DNA of 64,000 nt from Idiomarina sp. X4 (GTDB lineage Bacteria; Pseudomonadota; Gammaproteobacteria; Enterobacterales; Alteromonadaceae), in contig NZ_CP025000.1 of assembly GCF_002808045.1 (NCBI RefSeq), positions 2,552,717-2,616,716 on the forward strand, given 5' to 3'. Positions 36,556 through 44,274 of the stretch are shown piece by piece. The notes beneath the pieces are model-generated. The model had not been told where the DNA came from and did no database searches. It saw only the letters and a list, made by a program, of their open reading frames with translations. The translations under genes and the position numbers were made by a program. The first letter of the stretch is position 1. Each line of letters starts with the position of its first letter.

Positions 36556-37577
36556 TCTGAAGGTCCTTTGTATTCCACCACTTTCTGATCAATCGCGCCG
36601 AAGATAGACTCACCATCGGCATCTTGCATTTCCATGTGAATAGTATCGCCAAACTTCATAAATTCCGTTGTTGGCTTACCATCACGAATGGTTTCGATCA
36701 TGCGGACTTCAGCGATACAACTGTACCCAACACCACCTTCTTCGATTGACGTGCCGTGGTCTGTGCCCTGCTTGTTCGACACCGTTCCCGACCCAATAAT
36801 AGCACCGGCACCCAAGTTACGAGTTTTAGCGGCATGCGCAACCAGCTGACCAAAATCGAAGGTCATGTCTTCACCTGCGTTTGGCTTGCCGAACGGCTTG
36901 CCGTTATATTCTGACAACAGCGGTAAGTGAACTTTACTGTCCTTCCAGGCACTGCCCAGCTCGTCCGGTGTTACCGCCACAGGCGAGAACGCAGACGATG
37001 GTTTACTCTGGAAAAAGCCAAAACCTTTACCAAGCTCGCCTGGAATCAGACCTCGTAGCGATACGTCATTTACCAACATCAATAATTTAATATGACTAGA
37101 TGCTGACTTGGCATCAATGCCCATGGGCACGTCGTCAGTGATAACAGCAATTTCGCCTTCAAAATCAATGCCCCACTCGGAGCTGCCCATCTGAATTTCA
37201 TCATGTGGACCTAAGAAGTCATCCGAGCCACCTTGATACATCAGTGGATCTTCCCAGAAGCTTGGCGGCATTTCGGCGCCACGCGCACGGCGAACCAACT
37301 CGACGTGGTTAACATAAGCACTACCGTCGGCCCACTGATACGCCCGAGGGAGCGGTGATTCGCACATAACCTGTTCAAAGGTTACTTCACCATCAACATT
37401 ACCCTTATTGAGCTGCGTGTAGACCTCGTTCAGCTTAGACTCAACGTCATCCCAATTATCAATGGCTTCTTGCATGCACGAGGCAATAGCCGGTACGGCG
37501 ACAGCACGAGTTAAATCTTTGCTGACTACCATTAACTGGCCGTCACGCGTTCCGTTTCTGTATGTGGCTAATTTCAT
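36552..37577 (-). CDS. fahA: Fumarylacetoacetate hydrolase
   Basis: Splits 4-fumarylacetoacetate into fumarate and acetoacetate, the last step of tyrosine breakdown. 341 residues; this is the shorter bacterial form, unlike the roughly 420-residue animal enzyme. Metal-binding acids are in DFEGEIAVITDDVP (Glu, Glu, Asp at about 145-158), with SDDFLGPHDEI before and GSGTVSNKQGTDHGTSIEEGG after. It sits between hmgA (6-base gap) and maiA (overlap). Confidence 0.95.
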   Translation of the reverse strand: MKLATYRNGTRDGQLMVVSKDLTRAVAVPAIASCMQEAIDNWDDVESKLNEVYTQLNKGNVDGEVTFEQVMCESPLPRAYQWADGSAYVNHVELVRRARGAEMPPSFWEDPLMYQGGSDDFLGPHDEIQMGSSEWGIDFEGEIAVITDDVPMGIDAKSASSHIKLLMLVNDVSLRGLIPGELGKGFGFFQSKPSSAFSPVAVTPDELGSAWKDSKVHLPLLSEYNGKPFGKPNAGEDMTFDFGQLVAHAAKTRNLGAGAIIGSGTVSNKQGTDHGTSIEEGGVGYSCIAEVRMIETIRDGKPTTEFMKFGDTIHMEMQDADGESIFGAIDQKVVEYKGPSE

Positions 37578-37583
37578 AAATTA

Positions 37584-38714
37584 TTATTTCTCCTGCCAGC
37601 TGTAGACATAATCTGGATTTTCAACCTTCATCGCCGCGTCACTCATTTCCAGCGAATCGCGAGTATCCAGCATGACTGCGACTTCGTCAGTGAATTTCTT
37701 TTTGTGTTCCCGACCCGCCTTAAAGGCTTTCGGATGCGGGCCATGAGTAAACCCTGCGGGGTGGAAGGTTACCATACCACGGTCGATATTATCGCGACTA
37801 AAGAAGTCGCCTTCGTGGTAGAACAACACTTCATCATAGTCGTCGTTATTGTGGTAGAACGGCACTTTCAGCGCGCCCGGATCCGACTCAATTGGACGCG
37901 GCACAAAAGTGCAGACCACAAACCGCTCCGCTACAAAGGTTGTGTGCGCCGACGGCGGCAGATGATAACGGTGGCTCATCAGCGGTCGAATATCACGCCA
38001 GTTTAAGCGCACCGGTGCTAAGTCACCATGCCAGCCAATGGCATCCAACGGGTTATAAGGATAAGTAATAACGCTGACTTGCTGATGACGCTTAACGTAC
38101 ACTTTCCAGCTGTCTTCGCTGTACTGTGCTTTAAACTCGTCATCAATGGCAGGCGTATCCAGAACCGCTGGGTCGAATACCGCATGGTTACCGACAATGC
38201 CCTTCTCTGGCAGCTGATACGAACCATTGGTGGTTTCAATCATCAGCAACTCCATTTTCTCGTCGGGCTCTAAGCGCCAGTTAGTTGAGCGTGGCACTAA
38301 GAAGTAATCACCTTTAACCAGGTGAATATGGCCATAGTCGCAATACAAATGGCCACTGCCCTCATGTACAAACAATAAGTCGTCGCCATCGGCATTACGC
38401 ACCAGGTACTGCATATTTTCAGTACAGTGCCAAATACGGAACTTACAACTGCTGTTTGACAGCAAGTCCGGGGTTAACCACGGGTTTTCCGGCGCTTGCT
38501 CGGTAAGCTGATTAAAGTCGAAGGCACGTGGTTTAAGCGGCCCTTCCCATTCCGACCAACCGGTCGGCGCATGTTGATGATGGAAGTGTGTCGCAGGGCC
38601 AAAAAAGCCGCTGCGACCTGCTTCACGCTCATAAATGGCCTGCTCCGGAAAGTCAGCATGGGCTTGTCGTGACGACGTCCCTTCCTGCTTCGGGAAGCTG
38701 ATCCATTTACGCAT
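37584..38714 (-). CDS. hmgA: Homogentisate 1,2-dioxygenase
   Basis: Opens the ring of homogentisate to 4-maleylacetoacetate with Fe(II) and oxygen. 376 residues, the shorter bacterial subtype. Two cupin regions: NADGDDLLFVHEGSGHLYCDYG (about 113-134) and the C-terminal iron-site region NDDYDEVLFYHEGDFFSR (about 288-305) with AGFTHGPHP (about 318-326), which supplies His/Glu ligands. The start overlaps the end of hpd by 8 bases, so the two are translationally coupled. Confidence 0.95.
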   Translation of the reverse strand: MRKWISFPKQEGTSSRQAHADFPEQAIYEREAGRSGFFGPATHFHHQHAPTGWSEWEGPLKPRAFDFNQLTEQAPENPWLTPDLLSNSSCKFRIWHCTENMQYLVRNADGDDLLFVHEGSGHLYCDYGHIHLVKGDYFLVPRSTNWRLEPDEKMELLMIETTNGSYQLPEKGIVGNHAVFDPAVLDTPAIDDEFKAQYSEDSWKVYVKRHQQVSVITYPYNPLDAIGWHGDLAPVRLNWRDIRPLMSHRYHLPPSAHTTFVAERFVVCTFVPRPIESDPGALKVPFYHNNDDYDEVLFYHEGDFFSRDNIDRGMVTFHPAGFTHGPHPKAFKAGREHKKKFTDEVAVMLDTRDSLEMSDAAMKVENPDYVYSWQEK

Positions 38715-39780
38715 CGTCTAATACTCCTCGACGGATTTGGTCTTCTTCAATACTCTCGAACAGCGCTTTAAAGTTACCTTCACCAAAGCCTTCGTTACCT
38801 TTACGCTGAATAATTTCAAAGAATACCGGACCGATCACAGTTTGCGTGAAGATTTGCAGCAAAATACCATCTTTCATTGGCGCACCGTCAATAAGAATAC
38901 GCTGCTTACGCAGAGCATCGACGTCTTCCTCATGGCCTTCAACACGCTCGTTGATCTTCTCGTAGTAAGTGTCTGGCGTGTCCATGAACTCCATACCGAT
39001 TGAGCGTAAGTCTTCAACGGTTTTGTAGATGTTGTCAGACGTCAGTGCAATGTGCTGAATGCCTTCGCCTTTGTATTCGCGCAGGTATTCTTCAATTTGT
39101 GACTTGTCGTCGTGCGATTCGTTAATAGGAATACGGATTTTTCCACAAGGTGCGGTCATTGCACGGCTCAACAGGCCAGTCAGCTTGCCTTCAATGTCGA
39201 AGTAACGAATTTCGCGGAAGTTACCAATGCGCTCATAAAAACCAGCCCAAGTATCCATGTTGCCGCGGAAGACGTTATGCGTCAGATGATCAATCTCATA
39301 AAGACCTGCCGCATGCTCTTTCATTTTGCTTTCCCAGTTGTCGTAGAAGTCAAAATGTTGCTTATAAATTTCATTATTTTCATAGTTATCAATGAAATAA
39401 AGCGCACTTTCACCAATACCAAAAACCGCTGGAATGTTTTCAACAACACCTTTGTCTTCAGGGAAGGCTTTAGCTCCATTCTCTAAAGAGTGTTTTAATG
39501 CGTGGTTAGCATCTTTAACACGCCACGCCATGCCACAAACGCTTGGACCGTGATCTTTTGCAAAGTCTTCAGCCTGACCGCCTGGCTCCGCGTTTACCAC
39601 AAAGTTAATGTCGTTTTGCTTGAATAACCAAGCTTGTTTTGACTTATGCTTTGCTACTTCAGTAAAACCAAGCTTGTCGAATAAATCTTTTAATGCGTCA
39701 ATGCCTTTTTGATCCGGAGCTGTGTACTCAACGAACTCAAAGCCGTCTGTATTTAGGGGATTAGTGACTTGTTCTGACAT
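38707..39780 (-). CDS. hpd: 4-Hydroxyphenylpyruvate dioxygenase
   Basis: Makes homogentisate from 4-hydroxyphenylpyruvate; first gene of the tyrosine-degradation operon. 357 residues, two vicinal-oxygen-chelate domains. Iron ligands are visible in the C-terminal domain: His of EIDHLTHNVFRG (about 168-179), His of GIQHIALTSDNI (about 245-256) and Glu of VFFEIIQRKG (about 323-332), close to the motif of Pseudomonas enzymes. Two TyrR-box-like sites lie 110-190 bases upstream. A tyrosine aminotransferase to feed it is not in the window. Confidence 0.97.
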   Translation of the reverse strand: MSEQVTNPLNTDGFEFVEYTAPDQKGIDALKDLFDKLGFTEVAKHKSKQAWLFKQNDINFVVNAEPGGQAEDFAKDHGPSVCGMAWRVKDANHALKHSLENGAKAFPEDKGVVENIPAVFGIGESALYFIDNYENNEIYKQHFDFYDNWESKMKEHAAGLYEIDHLTHNVFRGNMDTWAGFYERIGNFREIRYFDIEGKLTGLLSRAMTAPCGKIRIPINESHDDKSQIEEYLREYKGEGIQHIALTSDNIYKTVEDLRSIGMEFMDTPDTYYEKINERVEGHEEDVDALRKQRILIDGAPMKDGILLQIFTQTVIGPVFFEIIQRKGNEGFGEGNFKALFESIEEDQIRRGVLDDA

Positions 39781-39889
39781 TATTACTTCCTCTTGTTATT
39801 CGTTTATTAACCCTAAGACTGTAGCCCTAAAGGCGTTAACAATGCGAACTCAGAGAAGAAATAGTGTCAGTTGGACAAAAGTGTTTTAT

Positions 39890-39907
39890 TGTAAAGTAAT
39901 TGTTACA
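39890..39907. promoter_or_regulatory. TyrR-box-like site upstream of hpd (site 1)
   Basis: TGTAAA-N6-GTTACA matches the TyrR consensus TGTAAA-N6-TTTACA in 11 of 12 fixed positions. It lies about 110 bases before the hpd start codon. TyrR is encoded directly upstream. Confidence 0.65.
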
Positions 39908-39941
39908 GGATAAATCCTTGCTCTGCATCAAGGTTTATCCT
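39907..39941. repeat. Inverted repeat between the two TyrR-box-like sites
   Basis: AGGATAAATCCTTG pairs with CAAGGTTTATCCT (13 base pairs, one bulged T) around an 8-base loop. Neither side is followed by a T-run on the minus strand, where tyrR ends and hpd begins, so it is not a standard terminator. It may be an operator or an unusual 3'/5' RNA hairpin. Confidence 0.6.
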
Positions 39942-39949
39942 GTTGTTAC

Positions 39950-39967
39950 CGTAAACTAAACTGTACA
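39950..39967. promoter_or_regulatory. TyrR-box-like site upstream of hpd (site 2)
   Basis: CGTAAA-N6-TGTACA matches the TyrR consensus in 10 of 12 fixed positions. Its centre is exactly 60 bases from that of site 1, with the inverted repeat between them, a spacing compatible with same-face binding and looping. Confidence 0.45.
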
Positions 39968-39999
39968 AACCAGCTTTTTTGGCACTCTAAGTTTACGAA

Positions 40000-41577
40000 T
40001 TAAGTTTCTGTTTTAGGTTTTCTAGGGCGACCTTTACGCTGTTTGCCAATACCGTAATCTCGCAATTTATTGGCAACGGCAGTATGAGAGAGTCCTAAAC
40101 GCTTCGCTAACTGCCGGGTACTTGGGTAATTCGGGTACAGTCGCTTCATGATATGGCTTTCAAACTGGCGTAACGCTTCTTCCAGGCTAATGTCCTCAAT
40201 ATCTACCGCCAGGCGCTCGTCGTTTCTTTCCAGTTCCGGCAAACGAATATCTGCAGGCTCCAGCGTTTGCCCCTCCAGCATGGAAACAGAGCGGAACATG
40301 GTATTTTCTAACTGACGAACATTGCCCGGCCAATGATAATTTTTCAGGCGATCTTTGGCAGTTCGACTAATTTGGACCTGGCTTCGCCCGAGTTTTTTAC
40401 ACGCTTGTGCGACAAAGTGTTCAGCGAGTAAAACAATATCCGCTTTACGCTCACGTAATGGCGGCACCGTTAGCGCTAAAACATTTAAACGATAGTACAG
40501 GTCTTCCCGGAAATCACCGTTCTCCACCAGCTCGAAAAGGTTACCCTGAGCCGTACAAATGACTCGCACATCGACACTGACTTCCTGCTCTTCACCAATG
40601 CGGCGAAATACACCGTCCTCCAGAAAGCGCAGTAATTTTGCCTGAAGGCCAATCGACATTTCACCCACAGAATCAAGCAACACGGTGCCGCCGGCGGCTT
40701 GCTCAAGCACTCCGGTTTTCTTAGCGCTTTGGGCGCTAATACTGCCCTCCGCATGACCAAAAAGCTCACTCTCCGCGACATTATCGGGCAGTGCAGCACA
40801 ATTAATAGCTAGAAAGGGTTGCTCATGGCGCGGGCTAGCCAAGTGGCAAGCTTTTGCGAGCAACTCTTTGCCCACTCCTGTTTCTCCCTCCAATAACAAG
40901 GGCGCATCCAGCTCCGCCATACGTTGGGCGTCGCTAATGACTCGTTTCATCGCTGGTGTTTCAGTAAGCAGACGCTCGAAGGCCGCTTTATTACTGGCTT
41001 GCTGCCAGTTTTCGGTAACCGGCTCCGACTTGCAGGTCATCACGGCGCCCGCAAAGACTTCCGTCCCCTCCTCGTCATTAACCCAAATCGGTAGCAATTG
41101 CGCGTAATATTGATCACTGCCTATGGTTACGGCTTCATAGATTGGCATTTTCGGCTGTTTATCAAGCCAGCGTTGTAGTGCAATTCCCTGTACAAACTGT
41201 GACAGAGGCTCACCTTTAAGCACGTTATGACTATCCGAGAGCAGCTTCAAACCAGCATCATTAATAATATCAATAACGCCTTTGGTATCGATAGACAATA
41301 CTGGATCAGGCAGAGTCGAAAGCAGTAGGTTAAATTCGTAATGCTCTCGTTCAAACGGCATGTATGGAATGGTTTTTACGTCGATAACGTTGGGAATACG
41401 ACGGATTTGCGGCATTAAATGACGAAAGTCATCGAAGTCCAGCTCAGGAAAATTAAGAAAGATTTTTCCTTTAGGGTCAACTTCAATGCCACGTAAGTCT
41501 ATTTCGTGATCACGCAGAATTTGCAGGACATCCTGACAAATACCAAGCCTGTCATCACAGGTAATTTCTAGCCGCAT
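40000..41577 (-). CDS. tyrR: TyrR-type transcriptional regulator of aromatic amino acid genes
   Basis: 525 residues from ATG 41577; this start gives MRLEITCDDRLG, the same beginning as E. coli TyrR, while the ATG five codons upstream has no equivalent. Order: ACT domain (about 1-75), PAS (about 77-190), AAA+ (about 205-430; Walker A GETGVGKE, Walker B-like GGTVLLDSVGEM), FIS-type helix-turn-helix at the C-terminus (STRQLAKRLGLSHTAVANKLRDYG). The sigma-54 contact loop GAFTGA is replaced by GSISAQ, so like E. coli TyrR it should act at sigma-70 promoters. A TyrR-box-like site overlaps its own presumed -10. Confidence 0.95.
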   Translation of the reverse strand: MRLEITCDDRLGICQDVLQILRDHEIDLRGIEVDPKGKIFLNFPELDFDDFRHLMPQIRRIPNVIDVKTIPYMPFEREHYEFNLLLSTLPDPVLSIDTKGVIDIINDAGLKLLSDSHNVLKGEPLSQFVQGIALQRWLDKQPKMPIYEAVTIGSDQYYAQLLPIWVNDEEGTEVFAGAVMTCKSEPVTENWQQASNKAAFERLLTETPAMKRVISDAQRMAELDAPLLLEGETGVGKELLAKACHLASPRHEQPFLAINCAALPDNVAESELFGHAEGSISAQSAKKTGVLEQAAGGTVLLDSVGEMSIGLQAKLLRFLEDGVFRRIGEEQEVSVDVRVICTAQGNLFELVENGDFREDLYYRLNVLALTVPPLRERKADIVLLAEHFVAQACKKLGRSQVQISRTAKDRLKNYHWPGNVRQLENTMFRSVSMLEGQTLEPADIRLPELERNDERLAVDIEDISLEEALRQFESHIMKRLYPNYPSTRQLAKRLGLSHTAVANKLRDYGIGKQRKGRPRKPKTET

Positions 41578-41600
41578 AACACCTTGCTTCATCGTCTAAA

Positions 41601-41618
41601 TGTAAAGCAAATGATACA
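41601..41618. promoter_or_regulatory. TyrR-box-like site over the presumed tyrR promoter
   Basis: TGTAAA-N6-GATACA matches the TyrR consensus in 10 of 12 fixed positions. On the minus strand it covers TATCAT (41616-41611), a 5/6 match to a -10 box about 35 bases before the tyrR start. This fits autorepression as in E. coli. Confidence 0.45.
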
Positions 41619-41642
41619 CCAAAGGCACGCATTTAAAAACAA

Positions 41643-41672
41643 AAAACCCCGAGCGCGTTCTCTCGGGGTTTT
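41643..41672 (-). terminator. Intrinsic terminator after phhA-phhB
   Basis: An 11-bp stem AAAACCCCGAG / CTCGGGGTTTT with an 8-base loop. In the minus direction it is followed by a run of T, so it ends the phhAB transcript and separates it from tyrR. Confidence 0.92.
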
Positions 41673-41698
41673 AACATCGATTGATTAAACGTGTTTAC

Positions 41699-42040
41699 TT
41701 ACGCGTCTACTACTTTGTCGGTTTTTGCCGCCATAATAAAGTCGTTTTTGTGCAGACCATTAATCGCGTGAGTCCACCAAGTTACGGTGACTTTGCCCCA
41801 CTCAGTAGTGATTTCCGGGTGGTGCTTTTCTTCTTCCGCAATTTCACCAACACGGTTAGTGAACGCCAAAGCCTGCTTAAAGTTTTTAAACTTGTATTCG
41901 CGCTGCAACATCATCACACCGTCATTCGTGACCGGCGTCCAGTCAGGAATTTCACGCATTAACTCTTTCAGCTCGTCGTCACTCACTTTAGGTGCGTCAG
42001 CATGACAAGCTTCACAACGTTCTTGATCTAATTGTGCCAT
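41699..42040 (-). CDS. phhB: Pterin-4a-carbinolamine dehydratase
   Basis: Regenerates the tetrahydropterin cofactor used by phenylalanine hydroxylase. 113 residues (typical 95-118). Active-site blocks are [50 protein letters not shown], containing EEEKHHPE with the catalytic His pair (about 75-76) and the later His of WWTHA. The N-terminus carries CEACHAD, a Cys pair common in this family. It is 38 bases downstream of phhA and ends 27 bases before a terminator. Confidence 0.96.
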   Translation of the reverse strand: MAQLDQERCEACHADAPKVSDDELKELMREIPDWTPVTNDGVMMLQREYKFKNFKQALAFTNRVGEIAEEEKHHPEITTEWGKVTVTWWTHAINGLHKNDFIMAAKTDKVVDA

Positions 42041-42078
42041 TTAACTTTACTCCTCGTTGTTCTTCATTTTTGGCAAAA

Positions 42079-42873
42079 CTAAGCTGCGTCTTTTGGCGGG
42101 AACTTCGGTTCAAATAAGCCAAGTTCCATCGCTTCATGAACCAATGACATAATATCCATGTCAGAAATTTCAAACAGCTCATCAACACTCTCTATGGTAT
42201 AGTAAATGGGCTGAATAATATCAATCCGGTACGGTGTTCTTAACGCATCAAGCGCTTTTAACGGTTTCCGCTCCGGCTTATCGCTGTTCACGGCATATTC
42301 AGTCTCCGCCGGAGATGACAAGATACCACCACCATAAATACGCGTGCCTTCTTTGGTTTGTAATAAGCCAAATTCAACCGTAAACCAGTAAAGGCGAGCC
42401 AAATAGACACGCTCTTTCGGCGTTGCTGCATAACCGAGTTTACCGTACTGATGTGTAAAATGGGCGAATGCTGGATTCGTTAACAGCGGGCAGTGACCAA
42501 ATATCTCGTGAAAGATATCCGGCTCTTGCAAGTAATCAAACTCTTCGCGAGTTCGGATAAAGGTCGCGACCGGGAATTGTTTATTCGCCAGTAGACGGAA
42601 AAACTCATCGAACGGAATAAGCGCAGGTACCGCGGCAACCTGCCACCCCGTTTCCCGCTCCAGAACTTCATTCAGTTCGTGCAACTGCGGTAAGCGATCT
42701 TTTGGTAAGTTGAGTAATTCAAGTCCCTTCATATACTCGTCACAAGCTTTACCCGGAATGCATTCTAGCTGACGTTCAACGAGATCTTTCCATATCGCGT
42801 TTTCTTCGTCAGTCCAGTGAATAATACCGTTTTCGTCCGGTTGCTTCGATACGTATTGACTTTCTTTACCCAT
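42079..42873 (-). CDS. phhA: Phenylalanine 4-monooxygenase
   Basis: Hydroxylates phenylalanine to tyrosine using tetrahydropterin, Fe(II) and oxygen. 264 residues, the bacterial monomeric form without a regulatory ACT domain. Iron ligands are the two His of FHEIFGHCPLL (about 132-142) and the Glu in YWFTVEFGLL (about 172-181). The product feeds the hpd operon at 35.9-39.8 kb. AGGAAG-type ribosome-binding sequence upstream. I see no TyrR-box-like site in the 60 bases between megL and phhA, so it may be read from the upstream gene or from an unrecognised promoter. Confidence 0.96.
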   Translation of the reverse strand: MGKESQYVSKQPDENGIIHWTDEENAIWKDLVERQLECIPGKACDEYMKGLELLNLPKDRLPQLHELNEVLERETGWQVAAVPALIPFDEFFRLLANKQFPVATFIRTREEFDYLQEPDIFHEIFGHCPLLTNPAFAHFTHQYGKLGYAATPKERVYLARLYWFTVEFGLLQTKEGTRIYGGGILSSPAETEYAVNSDKPERKPLKALDALRTPYRIDIIQPIYYTIESVDELFEISDMDIMSLVHEAMELGLFEPKFPPKDAA

Positions 42874-42933
42874 AATTCAACCTTGTTGCTTCCTCATTAA
42901 ATTTTGATAGTTATTGTTATTATTAGTTCAGAA

Positions 42934-44166
42934 TTACGCTGACTGTTGCCACTGCGCTTTACACGCATCCAACGCTTGCTCAATGTCAGCGATAATATCG
43001 TCTGCGGCTTCTAAGCCGACAGCGATACGAATTAAGGTATCGGAGATGCCTGCTTTCGCCCGTGCTTCCGGCGTATAAGGCGAATGTGTCATCGACGCTG
43101 GGTGTTGAATCAGCGTTTCAGCATCCCCTAAACTCACGGCGAGTTTTATCATTCGCAGCTGATCTAGAAAATAGCGCGCCATAGCTTCATCGCCATCCAG
43201 TTCAAACGCAATAACCGCTCCGTTAGCTTTCATTTGATGCCCCATCAGCTTCTGAGCACTATGGTCAGGCGCCCCCGGGAAGTAGATGGTCTTTACGTCG
43301 CTGCGCTGAGTTAAAAATTCATACACCTTATTAGCGTTTTCGCAGTGTCGCTGCATGCGTACATCGAGCGTCTTTAAGCCACGCAAAATAAGCCAAGCGT
43401 CATGTGGGCTCATGGTAGCGCCCATATCTTTTAGTGTCGTACCTTTAATTGTCGCTATATCTTCTGCGCTTCCGCATACAATGCCTGCAACTACGTCACC
43501 ATGACCATTAAGAAACTTCGTCGCACTATGAACCACGATATCGGCACCGTGCTGCTTCGGTTGCTGCAACAGCGGGGTCATAAAGGTGTTGTCGACAATC
43601 AGTCGAATGTCTTTGTCTTTTATAACCGCATGTACAGCATCAATATCCACTGTTTTTAAATGCGGGTTCGCCGGCGTTTCTAAAAACACCAGACGCGTAT
43701 TGTCTTTGATGGTCGATGCTAATAACTCGGTGTCGGTTAAATCAATAAAGTCAGCATGCACACCGAAACGCTCGAACAGTTCGCTAAACAACGCAAAACT
43801 GCAACCATAAATAGCATCAGACACAATAATATGATCGCCAGCTTTCACAAACGCCATGGTGGTTGCCGCTATCGCTCCCATGCCAGTGGCGGCAGCCGCA
43901 GCGGCTTCATAGCCCTCTAACTCAGCCATGCGTTGCTCAAGTTCGTTGGTGGTCGGATTGCCTAAGCGACTGTAAATATAGCCTTCTTCCTCTCCGGCGA
44001 AACGGCGTGAGCCCTGCTCTGAAGAAGAAAAAGCAAAGGTTGATGTTTGGTATAACGGACTGCTCAGCGCACCATGAGGGTCGTCATGGTTCGCACCGGC
44101 ATGAATCACCTGAGTTGCAGGTTGCCACTTATTATTAGAATGATTGTGGTTGCTCTTGGCAGACAT
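42934..44166 (-). CDS. megL: Methionine gamma-lyase-like PLP enzyme (Cys/Met metabolism family)
   Basis: 410 residues of the gamma-family PLP enzymes (cystathionine gamma-synthase/beta-lyase/methionine gamma-lyase). The PLP lysine is in SATKFLNGHGDVVAG (about 218-232); other blocks are SSPLYQTSTFAF, YSRLGNPTTNELEQRMAELEG, and VDNTFMTPLLQQP (PLP Asp). Family members are hard to separate by eye; the sequence around YSRLGNPT and the placement in an amino-acid degradation block favour a gamma-lyase producing 2-oxobutyrate, ammonia and methanethiol. An inverted repeat lies just before the gene. Confidence 0.8.
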   Translation of the reverse strand: MSAKSNHNHSNNKWQPATQVIHAGANHDDPHGALSSPLYQTSTFAFSSSEQGSRRFAGEEEGYIYSRLGNPTTNELEQRMAELEGYEAAAAAATGMGAIAATTMAFVKAGDHIIVSDAIYGCSFALFSELFERFGVHADFIDLTDTELLASTIKDNTRLVFLETPANPHLKTVDIDAVHAVIKDKDIRLIVDNTFMTPLLQQPKQHGADIVVHSATKFLNGHGDVVAGIVCGSAEDIATIKGTTLKDMGATMSPHDAWLILRGLKTLDVRMQRHCENANKVYEFLTQRSDVKTIYFPGAPDHSAQKLMGHQMKANGAVIAFELDGDEAMARYFLDQLRMIKLAVSLGDAETLIQHPASMTHSPYTPEARAKAGISDTLIRIAVGLEAADDIIADIEQALDACKAQWQQSA

Positions 44167-44171
44167 ACAAA

Positions 44172-44216
44172 TTGCACTCGTTTGTCAGTAAAATGTTAAC
44201 GAGCAACAGAGTGCAA
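44172..44216. repeat. Inverted repeat upstream of the megL-like gene
   Basis: TTGCACTC (44172-44179) and GAGTGCAA (44209-44216) are perfect complements 29 bases apart, starting 6 bases before the start codon; AACGAG occurs twice within and beside the right arm. A possible operator or leader stem. It does not resemble a MetJ box (AGACGTCT repeats). Confidence 0.4.
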
Positions 44217-44274
44217 CGAGCGACCCAATATTGGCAATCTTTGCGCTATCTCAAACCTTTTATAAAGTGTAACG

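Larger units (their letters stand above)
39781..39999. promoter_or_regulatory. tyrR-hpd intergenic control region
   Basis: A 219-base gap between tyrR and hpd, both on the minus strand. It holds two TyrR-box-like sites and the inverted repeat; I could not find a convincing sigma-70 promoter for hpd. No terminator with a T-run follows tyrR, so readthrough into hpd is possible. Confidence 0.55.

Noticed and set aside
40000..41577. TyrR protein as a sigma-54 activator because it has an AAA+ domain
   Set aside because: The GAFTGA loop is missing, as in E. coli TyrR, so a sigma-54 role is not supported.
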